Source: Deinococcus sp. Arct2-2 (lineage in GTDB: Bacteria > Deinococcota > Deinococci > Deinococcales > Deinococcaceae). Taken from it: a DNA stretch of 31,948 nt. Location of the stretch: the NCBI RefSeq assembly GCF_004801315.1, contig NZ_SSNW01000066.1:1-31948 (forward strand). Direction: 5' to 3'. Both the position numbers and the translations under genes were made by a program. Shown here in pieces: positions 25,341 through 31,948 of the stretch (its first letter is position 1; the number at the start of each line of letters is the position of its first letter). Below the pieces are notes generated by a model. It did no database searches, was not told the DNA's origin, and saw only the letters and a list, made by a program, of their open reading frames with translations.

Positions 25341-25365
25341 AATTCTCCTCGTAAATGCTGTCTGA

Positions 25366-25440
25366 CACAATATTTTTTGCTTTCCCTTGAGTGATGATCA
25401 TTCATATGTTTTAACTTCTTTTAAAAAGATTGATCATCAA
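25366..25440. other. AT-rich stretch, candidate origin unwinding region
   Basis: Immediately after the iterons the sequence turns sharply AT-rich (TATTTTTTGC, then TTTTAACTTCTTTTAAAAAG). It contains a 9-bp inverted repeat TGATGATCA (25392-25400) / TGATCATCA (25431-25439). This is the expected order for an iteron origin: iterons, then a melting region, then rep. No clear DnaA box was found. Confidence 0.6.
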
Positions 25441-25482
25441 TCAGCACTGGCAGCACCTGATTCGCGAAGTCTGAGAACCCTG

Positions 25483-25488
25483 TAAACT
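25483..25488 (+). promoter_or_regulatory. Leaderless-type -10 element of repA
   Basis: TAAACT fits T-A-N-N-N-T and ends six bases before the ATG at 25495, the same spacing as at ilvE. No ribosome site is present upstream. It would give a leaderless repA mRNA. I found no clear -35 box. Confidence 0.45.
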
Positions 25489-25494
25489 GCTCTC

Positions 25495-26832
25495 ATGGCG
25501 ACCAGGGACGCAGACGTAGAGCTACGGCATGACGAACCGAACCTGGCCCGGCTCAACTTAGTCCTTGCACCCAACCGCACAGACCTCTACGAATGGACTA
25601 AGCAGTTGACCCTAGACGCGTTGGGGGGAATCCACATCACCTGTACAGCGCCGCGCAACAGTTTGGTTCCGCACGGTGTCGACAACGACATCTTGCTGGG
25701 ATTGGTGAATGCCGCCGTCTTGCAGGGCCTGCCAGAAGATGACACGGTGCGGGTCACCAGCCGGGAACTGCTGCGGCTCAGTGGAATTACCCCGAGTGCG
25801 CGTGCCTATGAGAAGTTGCGCGAGTCGCTCCGCCGTTTGCAGTACACCGCCTATGACGTCATTGACAGCTGGTATGACGGCAGCAAGCACCGTTGGCGAA
25901 CCATGAGCTTCAGCCTGATCGTGAAGCATTCGGCAGAAGACAACACGGCGGACGTGACCAACCTGGGGCAGTGGCGTGCCCAGACGGTACTGGCCATCAA
26001 ACTGGATGACGGCGTCATTAAAAATATTCGGGCTGGTCATATCTTGCCGCTGAATTTTGAGCTGTTGGCCCAGTTGACTCAGCCCCTGACCCGCAACCTG
26101 TTCCGCACCCTGTCGTTTCAGCGGCAGGGGGGTGGGCAGCCGGTGTTGGCTTACTCGGTTCCGCTCGGCGTGTGGGCCAGTCACCTCGGCATGCAGGAGA
26201 TGCGGCCTGATACAGTCATGCGCGCGCTCCAGCCGGCCCATGTCGAGTTGAAAGCGACGGGCTTCTTGCGGGACGTGACCTATCAAGGCCGGGGGAAATC
26301 GCGTGTGGTGCACTACACCTTTGGCCAGGTGGATGCCACAGCCCCTGACCCTGAAGCGGCCGCCCTGTTGGCTCGCTACGGGGTCAGTGGAGGGCGCACC
26401 CTTCTGCTGGCCCAGAGCCACGGACTGCAAGCGGTGAAGCGGGCTGTGGGGGTCTTGGAGGCCCTGCTGCGAACGGAGTACCGCACCAAGATCCGGAACA
26501 AGGCTGGAATCCTGACCGATATTCTGGAGCAACCGCACAAGTACGACACCCTGCTGACCCAAGCTGAAGGTCGGCAATCCAGCACTCCAGCCGCTCGCCA
26601 TTCAGCAGCCCAGCCCCCCAGCGATGCGGATGCACCAGTGGCTGTCCGGGATACCGCGGCGGCACACATTATTTTGATGGGGACTTACGATCAACCCACT
26701 GAACGCCGGGAAATTCGGGATCGGGTCTCGGCTTTGTATGTCGGGGGCCGAGTCACGACGCTCGACTTGATCGGCTTGTTGGGGAAAAGCACTGCTGAGG
26801 CTCAGGCCGTGGTTGCCCAGTGGACAGCCTAG
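25495..26832 (+). CDS. repA: Plasmid replication initiator, RepA type
   Basis: A 445-residue initiator of the type annotated as replication initiator protein A in Deinococcus and Thermus plasmids. The N-terminal half has the winged-helix layout of the family: NDILLGLVNAAVL, then VRVTSRELLRLSGI, then YEKLRESLRRLQYTAY, where a sensor helix and a recognition helix follow one another. A second winged-helix part (LPLNFELLAQLTQPLTRNLFRTLSF, then YSVPLGVWASHLG) follows at about 180-245. The C-terminus has a Pro/Ala-rich linker (about 360-385) and a short helical tail. It lies directly downstream of the iterons and AT-rich stretch to which it would bind. Confidence 0.88.
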   Translation: MATRDADVELRHDEPNLARLNLVLAPNRTDLYEWTKQLTLDALGGIHITCTAPRNSLVPHGVDNDILLGLVNAAVLQGLPEDDTVRVTSRELLRLSGITPSARAYEKLRESLRRLQYTAYDVIDSWYDGSKHRWRTMSFSLIVKHSAEDNTADVTNLGQWRAQTVLAIKLDDGVIKNIRAGHILPLNFELLAQLTQPLTRNLFRTLSFQRQGGGQPVLAYSVPLGVWASHLGMQEMRPDTVMRALQPAHVELKATGFLRDVTYQGRGKSRVVHYTFGQVDATAPDPEAAALLARYGVSGGRTLLLAQSHGLQAVKRAVGVLEALLRTEYRTKIRNKAGILTDILEQPHKYDTLLTQAEGRQSSTPAARHSAAQPPSDADAPVAVRDTAAAHIILMGTYDQPTERREIRDRVSALYVGGRVTTLDLIGLLGKSTAEAQAVVAQWTA

Positions 26833-27036
26833 ATTGGAGGGTGCTGGCGCTCTTGAAACGGCTCTGCTGAATCCGTGAAGAGGTGCCTTGGGGAACATCA
26901 GGTTGGCGTTGACTCGACGAGTGGAGACAGCCGGCCAGTATAGCCTCAACCCCCGGCAGGAGCAGAAGGAAGGAAGAGATGAAAAGCGGCGGGTAGATTC
27001 GCCCCTCTTACTGGAGTGATCAGGCAAACTAGGGTC

Positions 27037-27327
27037 ATGACGGCCTCCTCACTTCCCCAATGGCAGGTGGTGTTGCGCTGGGACGATGGAGCGAGGTCAA
27101 CGGTCAGGTACACCGGTCGGCTGTGGGTGGGGGCGATGAGTCAGGGCGTGCATCAGTTGGCGGTGGCCTGCTATGCCCAACGCCAAGCCCGTGAGCCGGG
27201 CCTTCCCGAACACATGCCCTACCTGATCTTGAGCTTCACCCCTCTTCAACTTGACACTGCGAGTGCCTTGCCGATGATCAGTGGGTGCAGGCCTGACGAG
27301 TGTGTTTGCTCGGTCAAGGCCTGCTGA
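27037..27327 (+). CDS. Hypothetical protein
   Basis: A 96-residue protein from ATG 27037. It starts WQVVLRWDDGARSTVRYTG, a short beta sheet, followed by a helix and a Leu-rich strand, and ends in a Cys-containing tail (DECVCSVKAC). I recognise no family. A CTGGAG lies rather far (about 20 bases) upstream, so the start is uncertain. It stands alone between repA and azlC. Confidence 0.35.
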   Translation: MTASSLPQWQVVLRWDDGARSTVRYTGRLWVGAMSQGVHQLAVACYAQRQAREPGLPEHMPYLILSFTPLQLDTASALPMISGCRPDECVCSVKAC

Positions 27328-27617
27328 ACGTCGTGGCAAGTTGGAGCCGTGTGAAGGATGGTGATCGTGGTTCAGCTGCAGTTCGCAACTGTGGGAGTCT
27401 CCCCACTCTGCAGCTTGAGCGAGTTTGATGTGCCCAGAGCGGACTCACGGCTGGTCTGCCTGCGCCATGATGTGGCGTTCGCGGGGAGGTTTTACACCAC
27501 TCTCCTGAGACGCTTCTTTCGGGAGACGTCGGGGAACACCCGAGGAACCTGGACACCTGACGGCGAGGCGCGAGAACGTCCTCGCCGTCAGGCCGTGTCA
27601 TGCGGCACTCTGGAGCC
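27328..27617. other. azlCD leader region
   Basis: It contains a small hairpin CGCCA-TGATG-TGGCG near 27470 and a very stable perfect 13-bp hairpin at 27556-27592. An open frame at 27358-27621 crosses these structures and shows no family features, so I do not call it. No T-box signature was found. Confidence 0.4.
27556..27592. terminator. Perfect 13-bp hairpin before azlC
   Basis: The arms CCTGACGGCGAGG (27556-27568) and CCTCGCCGTCAGG (27580-27592) pair perfectly around an 11-base loop. Flanking GACAC/GTGTC can add five more pairs past a small bulge. No U-run follows, so it is not a classical terminator. Being 25 bases before the azlC start, it could act as an attenuator, an mRNA-stabilising structure or a protein-binding site. 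Confidence 0.45.
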
Positions 27618-28325
27618 ATGACCGAAGTCACTCCACACCCTCCCCCGTTCATGCCCGCCTTCTGGCGGGGGCTGCGTGCTTTTACGCCGCTGATCCCCGG
27701 CGTCGTACCGTTCAGCATGGTGGCCGGGATTGCCGCGGTGCAGGCGGGCTTCACGCCCGCTCAGTCCATCGCCTTTTCTCTGATCGGCTATGCCGGGGCG
27801 GCCCAACTGATCGCCTCACAGCTGGTGGCCAGCCACACGCCCACCGTGCTGATCCTCCTGAGCACGGTGATCGTGAATCTGCGCTTCGCCCTGTATTCCG
27901 CCTCCATGCTGCCGCTGTTCGTGGGTGTGCCTCTGCCCAAACGCTGGCTCCTCGCCTACGGCATCACCGATCAATCCTATGCAGTCGTCATGGGGCGGCC
28001 CTTCACCGAGCCTCACCCCGTCGCCTATTACGCTGGAGCCGCCGTCCTGATGTGGCTGACCTGGCAGAGTGGCACCGCCGTCGGCGCGCTGCTGGGCGCA
28101 CGCATTCCTGCCACCTGGCCGCTGGATTTCGCCGTGCCGCTCAGCTTCATCGCGCTGCTCGTGCCGGTCTTGAAGAGCAGGCCGCAGGTGGTGGCCGCGG
28201 CCGTGTCTGCTGGGGTGGCGGTGGCCGCCCATAACCTGCCGTTTCGCCTCAATCTGATTCTGGGGGCGGTGTGCGGCGTGGCCATCGGGTACTGGGTGCA
28301 GCGTTCGCAGGGCAAAGCCGCATGA
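27618..28325 (+). CDS. azlC: AzlC-family branched-chain amino acid exporter, large subunit
   Basis: A 235-residue inner-membrane protein with about seven or eight hydrophobic segments. The N-terminal ALWRG-like segment FWRGLRAFTPLIPGVVPFSMVAG, the SLIGYAGAAQL segment, VNLRFALYSASMLP and ITDQSYAV are hallmarks of the AzlC/YgaZ family. With its small partner it exports branched-chain amino acids such as valine and leucine. I chose ATG 27618, with CTGGAG at a short distance upstream; an in-frame ATG at 27600 is possible. It overlaps the next gene by four bases. Confidence 0.92.
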   Translation: MTEVTPHPPPFMPAFWRGLRAFTPLIPGVVPFSMVAGIAAVQAGFTPAQSIAFSLIGYAGAAQLIASQLVASHTPTVLILLSTVIVNLRFALYSASMLPLFVGVPLPKRWLLAYGITDQSYAVVMGRPFTEPHPVAYYAGAAVLMWLTWQSGTAVGALLGARIPATWPLDFAVPLSFIALLVPVLKSRPQVVAAAVSAGVAVAAHNLPFRLNLILGAVCGVAIGYWVQRSQGKAA

Positions 28326-28642
28326 GCATCTGGCTCTTGATCGTCGGGATGGGCCTCGTCAGCCTGGGTCTGCGTGCGTCGTTTCTCGTGCTGCTGCGGG
28401 GCCGACAGCTCCCAGAACACCTCAGATCTTCATTGGGACTCGTGCCTGCCGCCGTGCTGGCGGCCCTGATTGCGCCGGAACTCCTGCGTTCGGCAGCCAC
28501 CGGCATCTTGGATGTGCTCAATCCCCGGTTGCTGATCGGCCTCATCGCAGCGGCAGTGGCGTGGAAGACGCGGAACGTGTTGTGGACCCTCGTGGTGGGC
28601 TTGGGCCTGTTGTTCGTCGCTCAGGCGATCGGCTGGCGCTGA
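28322..28642 (+). CDS. azlD: AzlD-family branched-chain amino acid exporter, small subunit
   Basis: A 106-residue protein with three or four membrane helices, partner of AzlC (as YgaH is of YgaZ). The family features are an N-terminal helix ending GLVSLGLRASFLVL, the segment LGLVPAAVLAALIAPELL, and a final helix WTLVVGLGLLFVAQAI. The start overlaps the azlC stop (ATGA), so the two are made together. Confidence 0.9.
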   Translation: MSIWLLIVGMGLVSLGLRASFLVLLRGRQLPEHLRSSLGLVPAAVLAALIAPELLRSAATGILDVLNPRLLIGLIAAAVAWKTRNVLWTLVVGLGLLFVAQAIGWR

Positions 28643-28932
28643 AGGGCAGTCATGACTTTCAGTAGGCTGAGGGACGGAAAAAGGTGTGAAAAGACTTGAC
28701 TTCGGTCGACATGTTAGGCAGATCACCTCGGCCGAACTCTGCCCTCGCTCCATTAGGCCGGAGACCGTGTCAGTCCGAGCGCCTCCCACCGAGTTCTTTG
28801 GCCATTCCGTGGTCTGAACGAGTCATCCGGGCCAAGTCACGCTTTGGGGTTGGCCTGACTTCCCAAAACTCTGGCCCTCGGCATCGTTCTCAAGTTCGCT
28901 GGCCCCATCCTGCCTGTTCTCAAGGAGATTTC

Positions 28933-29370
28933 ATGTCAACTTCCCTCTTTCCACGTGTTTCTTGGGTTCAACATGCGGCCCGGCTCCTCCTGGGCGGCGC
29001 GTTGCTGCTGGCCGGCACCGGTCACCTCACCACCCAGCGTGAGGCGTTTCAGGCGCAGGTGCCCACTTGGCTCCCCCTTGATCCAGACTTCATCGTGGTG
29101 GCTTCGGGCGTGGTCGAACTTGCTCTCGGCGCGGCACTGATCGCACTGCCACGGCGCCGCGTCCCTGTTGGCGCGCTGTTGGCCGCTTTCTTCGTGGCCG
29201 TGTTTCCGGGCAATATCTCGCAGTACCTGACCCGAACGGATGCCTTTGGCCTGAACGCCGATCAGGCCCGGCTGATCCGGCTGTGCTTTCAACCGCTGTT
29301 GGTCGCTTGGGCACTGTGGTCAACTGGAGCGTGGGCGGCTTGGCAGGCAAAACGCCGTGCGGCGAGGTAG
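28933..29370 (+). CDS. DoxX-like membrane protein
   Basis: A 145-residue protein with four predicted membrane helices: WVQHAARLLLGGALLLAGTGHL, FIVVASGVVELALGAALIAL, VGALLAAFFVAVFPGNI, and FQPLLVAWALWSTGAW. The segment VFPGNISQYL and the T-G-H-L motif are typical of the DoxX/YphA group. Its role is unknown; family members are linked to thiol or oxidative stress handling. AAGGAG lies seven bases before ATG 28933, although the frame is open back to 28696. It stands alone after azlCD. Confidence 0.8.
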   Translation: MSTSLFPRVSWVQHAARLLLGGALLLAGTGHLTTQREAFQAQVPTWLPLDPDFIVVASGVVELALGAALIALPRRRVPVGALLAAFFVAVFPGNISQYLTRTDAFGLNADQARLIRLCFQPLLVAWALWSTGAWAAWQAKRRAAR

Positions 29371-29639
29371 GCCTGCGCTGCTTAACCCACAGGAAAACGG
29401 CCAAGCTCTTCGTACCTGAGGTGGTGTAGCGGAGGGTCATAGGTTTTGGTGACTCCTCTCGCCCATATCCCCTTTGTTCGGCGGCCAGCACGTCCTTCAA
29501 TGGCTTTTGAGGCCTCTCAGCCAGAGTTGCTCTCTACCAAACCTGAGGCTGGGCGCCAGAACCTGTGCTCAGGGGTCTGCCCCGTCAAGGCCTATTCCAC
29601 TTCAGAGATGCAGGACACCACAGAACACCCGCCGGGAGA

Positions 29640-29645
29640 GGCGGG
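29640..29645 (-). terminator. Weak hairpin after the VOC operon
   Basis: CCCGCC (29628-29633) pairs with GGCGGG (29640-29645) just past the stop of the second VOC gene (minus strand). Only a poor U-tract follows, so a terminator function is uncertain. Confidence 0.25.
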
Positions 29646-29650
29646 ACTGT

Positions 29651-30061
29651 TCAGATCGTCCACTCTCGGTGACACAACACCAACCGGTACCCGTCCGGAT
29701 CCTGGATGGTCACCCCATACGTGTCCCAGTACGGATTGAGCGCCGGGACGCGCGTGCCGCCGGATTCGGTGAGATGCTGAAGGACAGACGGCTCCACTGG
29801 ACGCCCTAGATACAGCACCAACAGGTCGTCTTCCGTCGGTGTGGGGAGAAGCGGGTGGCCAGCCAGATGCGTCAATTCCAGGTGCCAGGCCGCGCCCCTC
29901 ACGCCCAGCATCAGCAGGGACGCCTCCTCTCCCATACTGTCGTGGTGGTACAGGACGCTCAGGTTCAGGCCCGCCGTATAGAAGTGTTGGGCAGCGCGCA
30001 GGTCGAGGCTGGGCCGGGCCAGGCGGATGTGGGTGGCCGGGGTCAGCAGGGGCGGGTTCAT
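29651..30061 (-). CDS. VOC-superfamily protein (glyoxalase/dioxygenase fold), single domain
   Basis: A 136-residue protein with the paired beta-alpha-beta-beta-beta fold of the vicinal oxygen chelate superfamily. It begins HIRLARPSLDLRAAQHFYTAGL and ends TYGVTIQDPDGYRLVLCH; the D-P-D-G-Y segment is a hallmark. A central WHLELTHL holds a possible metal-ligand His and Glu. The closest pattern is YycE-like. The reaction is unknown. It overlaps the upstream VOC gene by four bases and so forms a two-gene operon driven from the SoxR-type promoter. Confidence 0.82.
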   Translation of the reverse strand: MNPPLLTPATHIRLARPSLDLRAAQHFYTAGLNLSVLYHHDSMGEEASLLMLGVRGAAWHLELTHLAGHPLLPTPTEDDLLVLYLGRPVEPSVLQHLTESGGTRVPALNPYWDTYGVTIQDPDGYRLVLCHREWTI

Positions 30062-30726
30062 GGTCGCTCCAGGACACTGCTGTCGTCGAAGTGCTGGGTC
30101 GATCCGCCGCCGTTGAAGGTGACCTCGAACGGCGCGGGAACAGCAGGTCGCCCGGTGGGGAACCAGCCCCGGCCCTCCCTCACCACGATCAGCAGGCCGT
30201 GGTGATCTCCGACCGGCGTGAACGTGTCGCTCTGCTCATGGAAGGTCAGGAGGCCGAAGCGGCGCTCCAGATCGAGTACGGCCGCAGGGACATCCGGCAC
30301 CACGAGGCCCAGTTCGCTGACCTGCAGCACGCTCTCTGAGGTGAACGGGGCGGTGTGGTCGTTCGGCAGATCATGTCGCGCAATGAATTCGAGGAGATTG
30401 CCGGCAGCGTCTTCGAAATACAAGCTTTCGCTGTTCCAGCCCTCGCTCAGCGGAAAGCGGCTGATGCCCTGTGCATCTTCGAGCAGCGGCACGCGCGCCC
30501 GGAGCCACGTTTCCGCCTGTTCCACCTGGTTACGCGGAATGTCGAAGGCAAGGTGGGAGAAGCGCCCAGGATCACCGTGCTGCCGAAAGGTAAGGAAGGT
30601 TCGTCCGGCTTGGAAAGTCACGCTGTCGGACGTTCTTGTCGCCGCGTTCAGGCCAAGGACTCCTGAATAAAAGGCGTACTGGACGTTCAGGTCAGTGGTA
30701 AACAGGGTCAGGCTCTCGATGTGCAT
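30058..30726 (-). CDS. VOC-superfamily protein (ring-cleaving dioxygenase/glyoxalase type), two domains
   Basis: A 222-residue protein with two VOC repeats: residues 1-115 (LTLFTTDLNVQYAFYSGVLGL, then FSHLAFDI, then FEDAAGNLLEFIARHD) and 125-222 (ELGLVVPDVPAAVLDLERRFGL). The His in FSHLAF and Glu in LLEFI are the metal-ligand positions used by the family. It may act on a quinone, catechol or electrophile. It is the first gene after the SoxR-controlled promoter, with a leader of about 80 bases, which ties it to redox-cycling stress (inference). Confidence 0.82.
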   Translation of the reverse strand: MHIESLTLFTTDLNVQYAFYSGVLGLNAATRTSDSVTFQAGRTFLTFRQHGDPGRFSHLAFDIPRNQVEQAETWLRARVPLLEDAQGISRFPLSEGWNSESLYFEDAAGNLLEFIARHDLPNDHTAPFTSESVLQVSELGLVVPDVPAAVLDLERRFGLLTFHEQSDTFTPVGDHHGLLIVVREGRGWFPTGRPAVPAPFEVTFNGGGSTQHFDDSSVLERP

Positions 30727-30815
30727 GGGTGTCCTTTACGGCATTCATCCGGTGGGGCAATGGGTGGACAGGCTCAGGATTGGCTTTATGGGTTCTCCTC
30801 GGGGTTATTGCCACC

Positions 30816-30846
30816 AGCTTAAAACCTCAAGTAAGGTTGAGGTCAA
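30816..30846 (-). promoter_or_regulatory. SoxR operator and 19-bp-spacer promoter for the VOC genes
   Basis: On the minus strand, TTGACC (-35, 30846-30841) and TAAGCT (-10, 30821-30816) are exactly 19 bases apart, the overlong spacing that MerR-type activators correct. The spacer holds the dyad CCTCAAGTAAGGTTGAGG on the + strand (30825-30842), which keeps the CCTCAA/TTGAGG arms of the known SoxR site. The layout matches that of the E. coli soxS promoter. The adjacent divergent gene encodes SoxR. Confidence 0.8.
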
Positions 30847-30863
30847 GCCCCCGGAGGTGCCTC

Positions 30864-31319
30864 ATGTCTTTCCCCACTCCCCACTGGACGCCTGCCCAAT
30901 TGGCCGAACGCAGCGGCCTGACCGTCTCCACGCTGCACTTTTATGAGCGTGAGGGCCTGATCGTCAGCACCCGAACCACGGGCAACCAGCGCCGCTACCC
31001 GCGCGACACGGTGCGGCGGCTGGCCTTTGTCCATGCCGCCGCACATGTGGGTGTCCCGCTGGCCGACATTCGCGCCGCGCTGGCGGAGCTGCCCGCCGGA
31101 CGCACGCCGACAGCGGCAGATTGGGAACGCCTGTCGGAGCGCTGGCGTGCGGAGCTTGATACCCGGATTGCGACGCTGACCCGGCTGCGTGACGATCTGG
31201 GCGGGTGCATCCGGTGTGGGTGTCTGTCGCTGGAGCGTTGCGCCCTGTTCAATCCGGGCGACGAGTATGGCGGGCGGCATCCGGGGAAAAATACGCTGAC
31301 AGGAACGCGGGCTGGATGA
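30864..31319 (+). CDS. soxR: Redox-sensing transcriptional regulator SoxR
   Basis: A 151-residue MerR-family regulator. The N-terminal HTH (TPAQLAERSGLTVSTLHFYEREGLI) is followed by a wing with RTTGNQRRYPRDTVRRL and a coiled-coil dimer helix. The [2Fe-2S] motif C-x2-C-x-C-x5-C is complete: Cys115, Cys118, Cys120 and Cys126, followed by the NPGDE of SoxR proteins. SoxR senses redox-active compounds through cluster oxidation and then activates promoters with 19-bp spacers. I chose ATG 30864 (GGAGG upstream); an earlier in-frame ATG lies at 30729 but would run through the operator. It is divergent from the VOC genes. Confidence 0.93.
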   Translation: MSFPTPHWTPAQLAERSGLTVSTLHFYEREGLIVSTRTTGNQRRYPRDTVRRLAFVHAAAHVGVPLADIRAALAELPAGRTPTAADWERLSERWRAELDTRIATLTRLRDDLGGCIRCGCLSLERCALFNPGDEYGGRHPGKNTLTGTRAG

Positions 31320-31531
31320 AGTGCGCGGTACCGGGCATGCAGTGCGAGAGGCGGAGGTGGCCCGGCGGAGGCCTGTGCTGCGTGACCCATCCTCGCTGGA
31401 GGAAGATCTTCACCGGACTCTTGAGCTTAGGTTGTGCTGCTTGGTTTCCAATCAGCATCCGTAGCGCGTTGTCAGCGCCTACCTTTGAACACAGCGCGGA
31501 GTAGAGGTTCAGCGCAGGGGTGTCTTGAACA

Positions 31532-31948
31532 GGCTCTGTCAGGTTAATCCTGCGGGTGGCAGACGAACAGCAGAGGTCGCCTAAAGTTCAGGCGACCCCT
31601 GCGCCGACCTCACGCCACATCTGAAATGCCTGGTGTTGGTTGCTTCTTCTGATGTGGGCGGGAACCGTCGTTCGGGTGTGGCGGTGAAGGTTGGTGACCC
31701 GGGCGTGGAGATTCAGAAATTCCTGGGTTCGCTTGATCTTCCTGAAACCAAGTTGACCACGCTCTTGTTGTCGCGTGGGACGGTGGGATTGCTCAATCAG
31801 GTTGTTGCAGCGGGCCGCCCTGATCACCTGTTGATGGTCGACCGCCTGAAGTGCTGGAAGTTCTCGAATGGCAGCCCCGTAGCTGGCCAGCTTGTCCGTA
31901 CAGATCGTCTCTGGAACGTGGAATTCGCCGAGCAGGCGGATCAGAAAC
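31532..31948 (-). mobile_element. End of an IS6-family insertion sequence (continues past the window)
   Basis: The element end is placed at about 31532, where GGCTCTGTCAGGTTAA reads inward in the manner of IS6-family ends (GG-x-x-CTGTT-like). The transposase gene fills the rest to the window edge. The other end lies beyond 31948. Confidence 0.65.
31588..31948 (-). CDS. IS6-family transposase, C-terminal part (partial)
   Basis: The last 120 residues of a DDE transposase, open to the window edge on the minus strand and ending in TGA at 31588. The second catalytic Asp lies in TDKLASYG; the catalytic Glu lies in NNLIEQSHRPTR, followed by GQLGFRKIKRTQEFL, which fits the family's R-x-x-L-G-F-K-x-x motif. 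Nothing in the visible part is broken, so the element may be intact. It is in the same orientation as the IS6 relic at the left end of the window. Confidence 0.85.
   Translation of the reverse strand, partial: FLIRLLGEFHVPETICTDKLASYGAAIRELPALQAVDHQQVIRAARCNNLIEQSHRPTRQQERGQLGFRKIKRTQEFLNLHARVTNLHRHTRTTVPAHIRRSNQHQAFQMWREVGAGVA

Noticed and set aside
25033..25365. Repeat-containing small proteins on both strands across the iterons
   Set aside because: The iteron spacing of 11 and 33 bp produces regular peptide repeats by chance. The array is non-coding origin DNA.
27358..27617. T-box or other known riboswitch in the azlCD leader
   Set aside because: No T-box core sequence or other riboswitch core was recognised. 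Only the hairpins are supported.
31316..31504. Small 62-residue open frame whose ATG overlaps the soxR stop
   Set aside because: The overlap looks like coupling, but the product (Cys/Arg/Trp-rich start) shows no family features and no ribosome site is visible. Too weak to call.

Overview
The window looks like part of a Deinococcus-type plasmid or megaplasmid. It carries a RepA-type initiator preceded by an iteron array, a ParA ATPase with a small DNA-binding partner, many IS6/IS630/IS3-type relics, GC-rich coding sequence, and two genes whose -10-like hexamer lies only six bases before the start codon, as in leaderless Deinococcus transcripts. The genus is inferred from gene content; no chromosomal marker gene is present.

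Layout. (1) 1-450: transposon debris, namely the tail of an IS3-type transposase and a truncated IS6-type N-terminus. (2) 447-19537, minus strand: one tight run of nine genes read from right to left. Seven encode large proteins of one unrecognised family (six of 744-865 aa and one of 244 aa), made of a conserved N-terminal module followed by beta-rich repeats. The other two encode a phospholipase-D-like protein and a terpene-cyclase-like barrel fused to an ABBA-type aromatic prenyltransferase-like domain. No member shows an export signal. This operon is the candidate undescribed system. (3) 19540-20960: a decayed antitoxin-like gene fused to an IS630 fragment. (4) 21028-25500: plasmid core with ilvE, parA and its partner gene, a hypothetical gene, a pseudogene split by a 124-bp MITE-like element, and nine origin iterons whose spacings are all multiples of 11 bp. 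(5) 25495-27327: repA and one small hypothetical gene. (6) 27618-29370: azlCD branched-chain amino acid exporter and a DoxX-like membrane protein. (7) 29651-31319: two VOC-family genes divergent from soxR, sharing a textbook SoxR operator in a 19-bp promoter spacer. (8) 31532-31948: the end of an IS6-family element whose transposase runs off the window.

How the parts may work together. The plasmid core (repA/iterons, parA and partner, TTCTGACA repeats) would maintain the replicon. ilvE and azlCD form a plausible branched-chain amino acid accessory set. The soxR-VOC unit is a plausible response to redox-cycling compounds. The nine-gene operon probably encodes a multi-subunit assembly with associated lipid or isoprenoid enzymes, but its function cannot be read from sequence alone.
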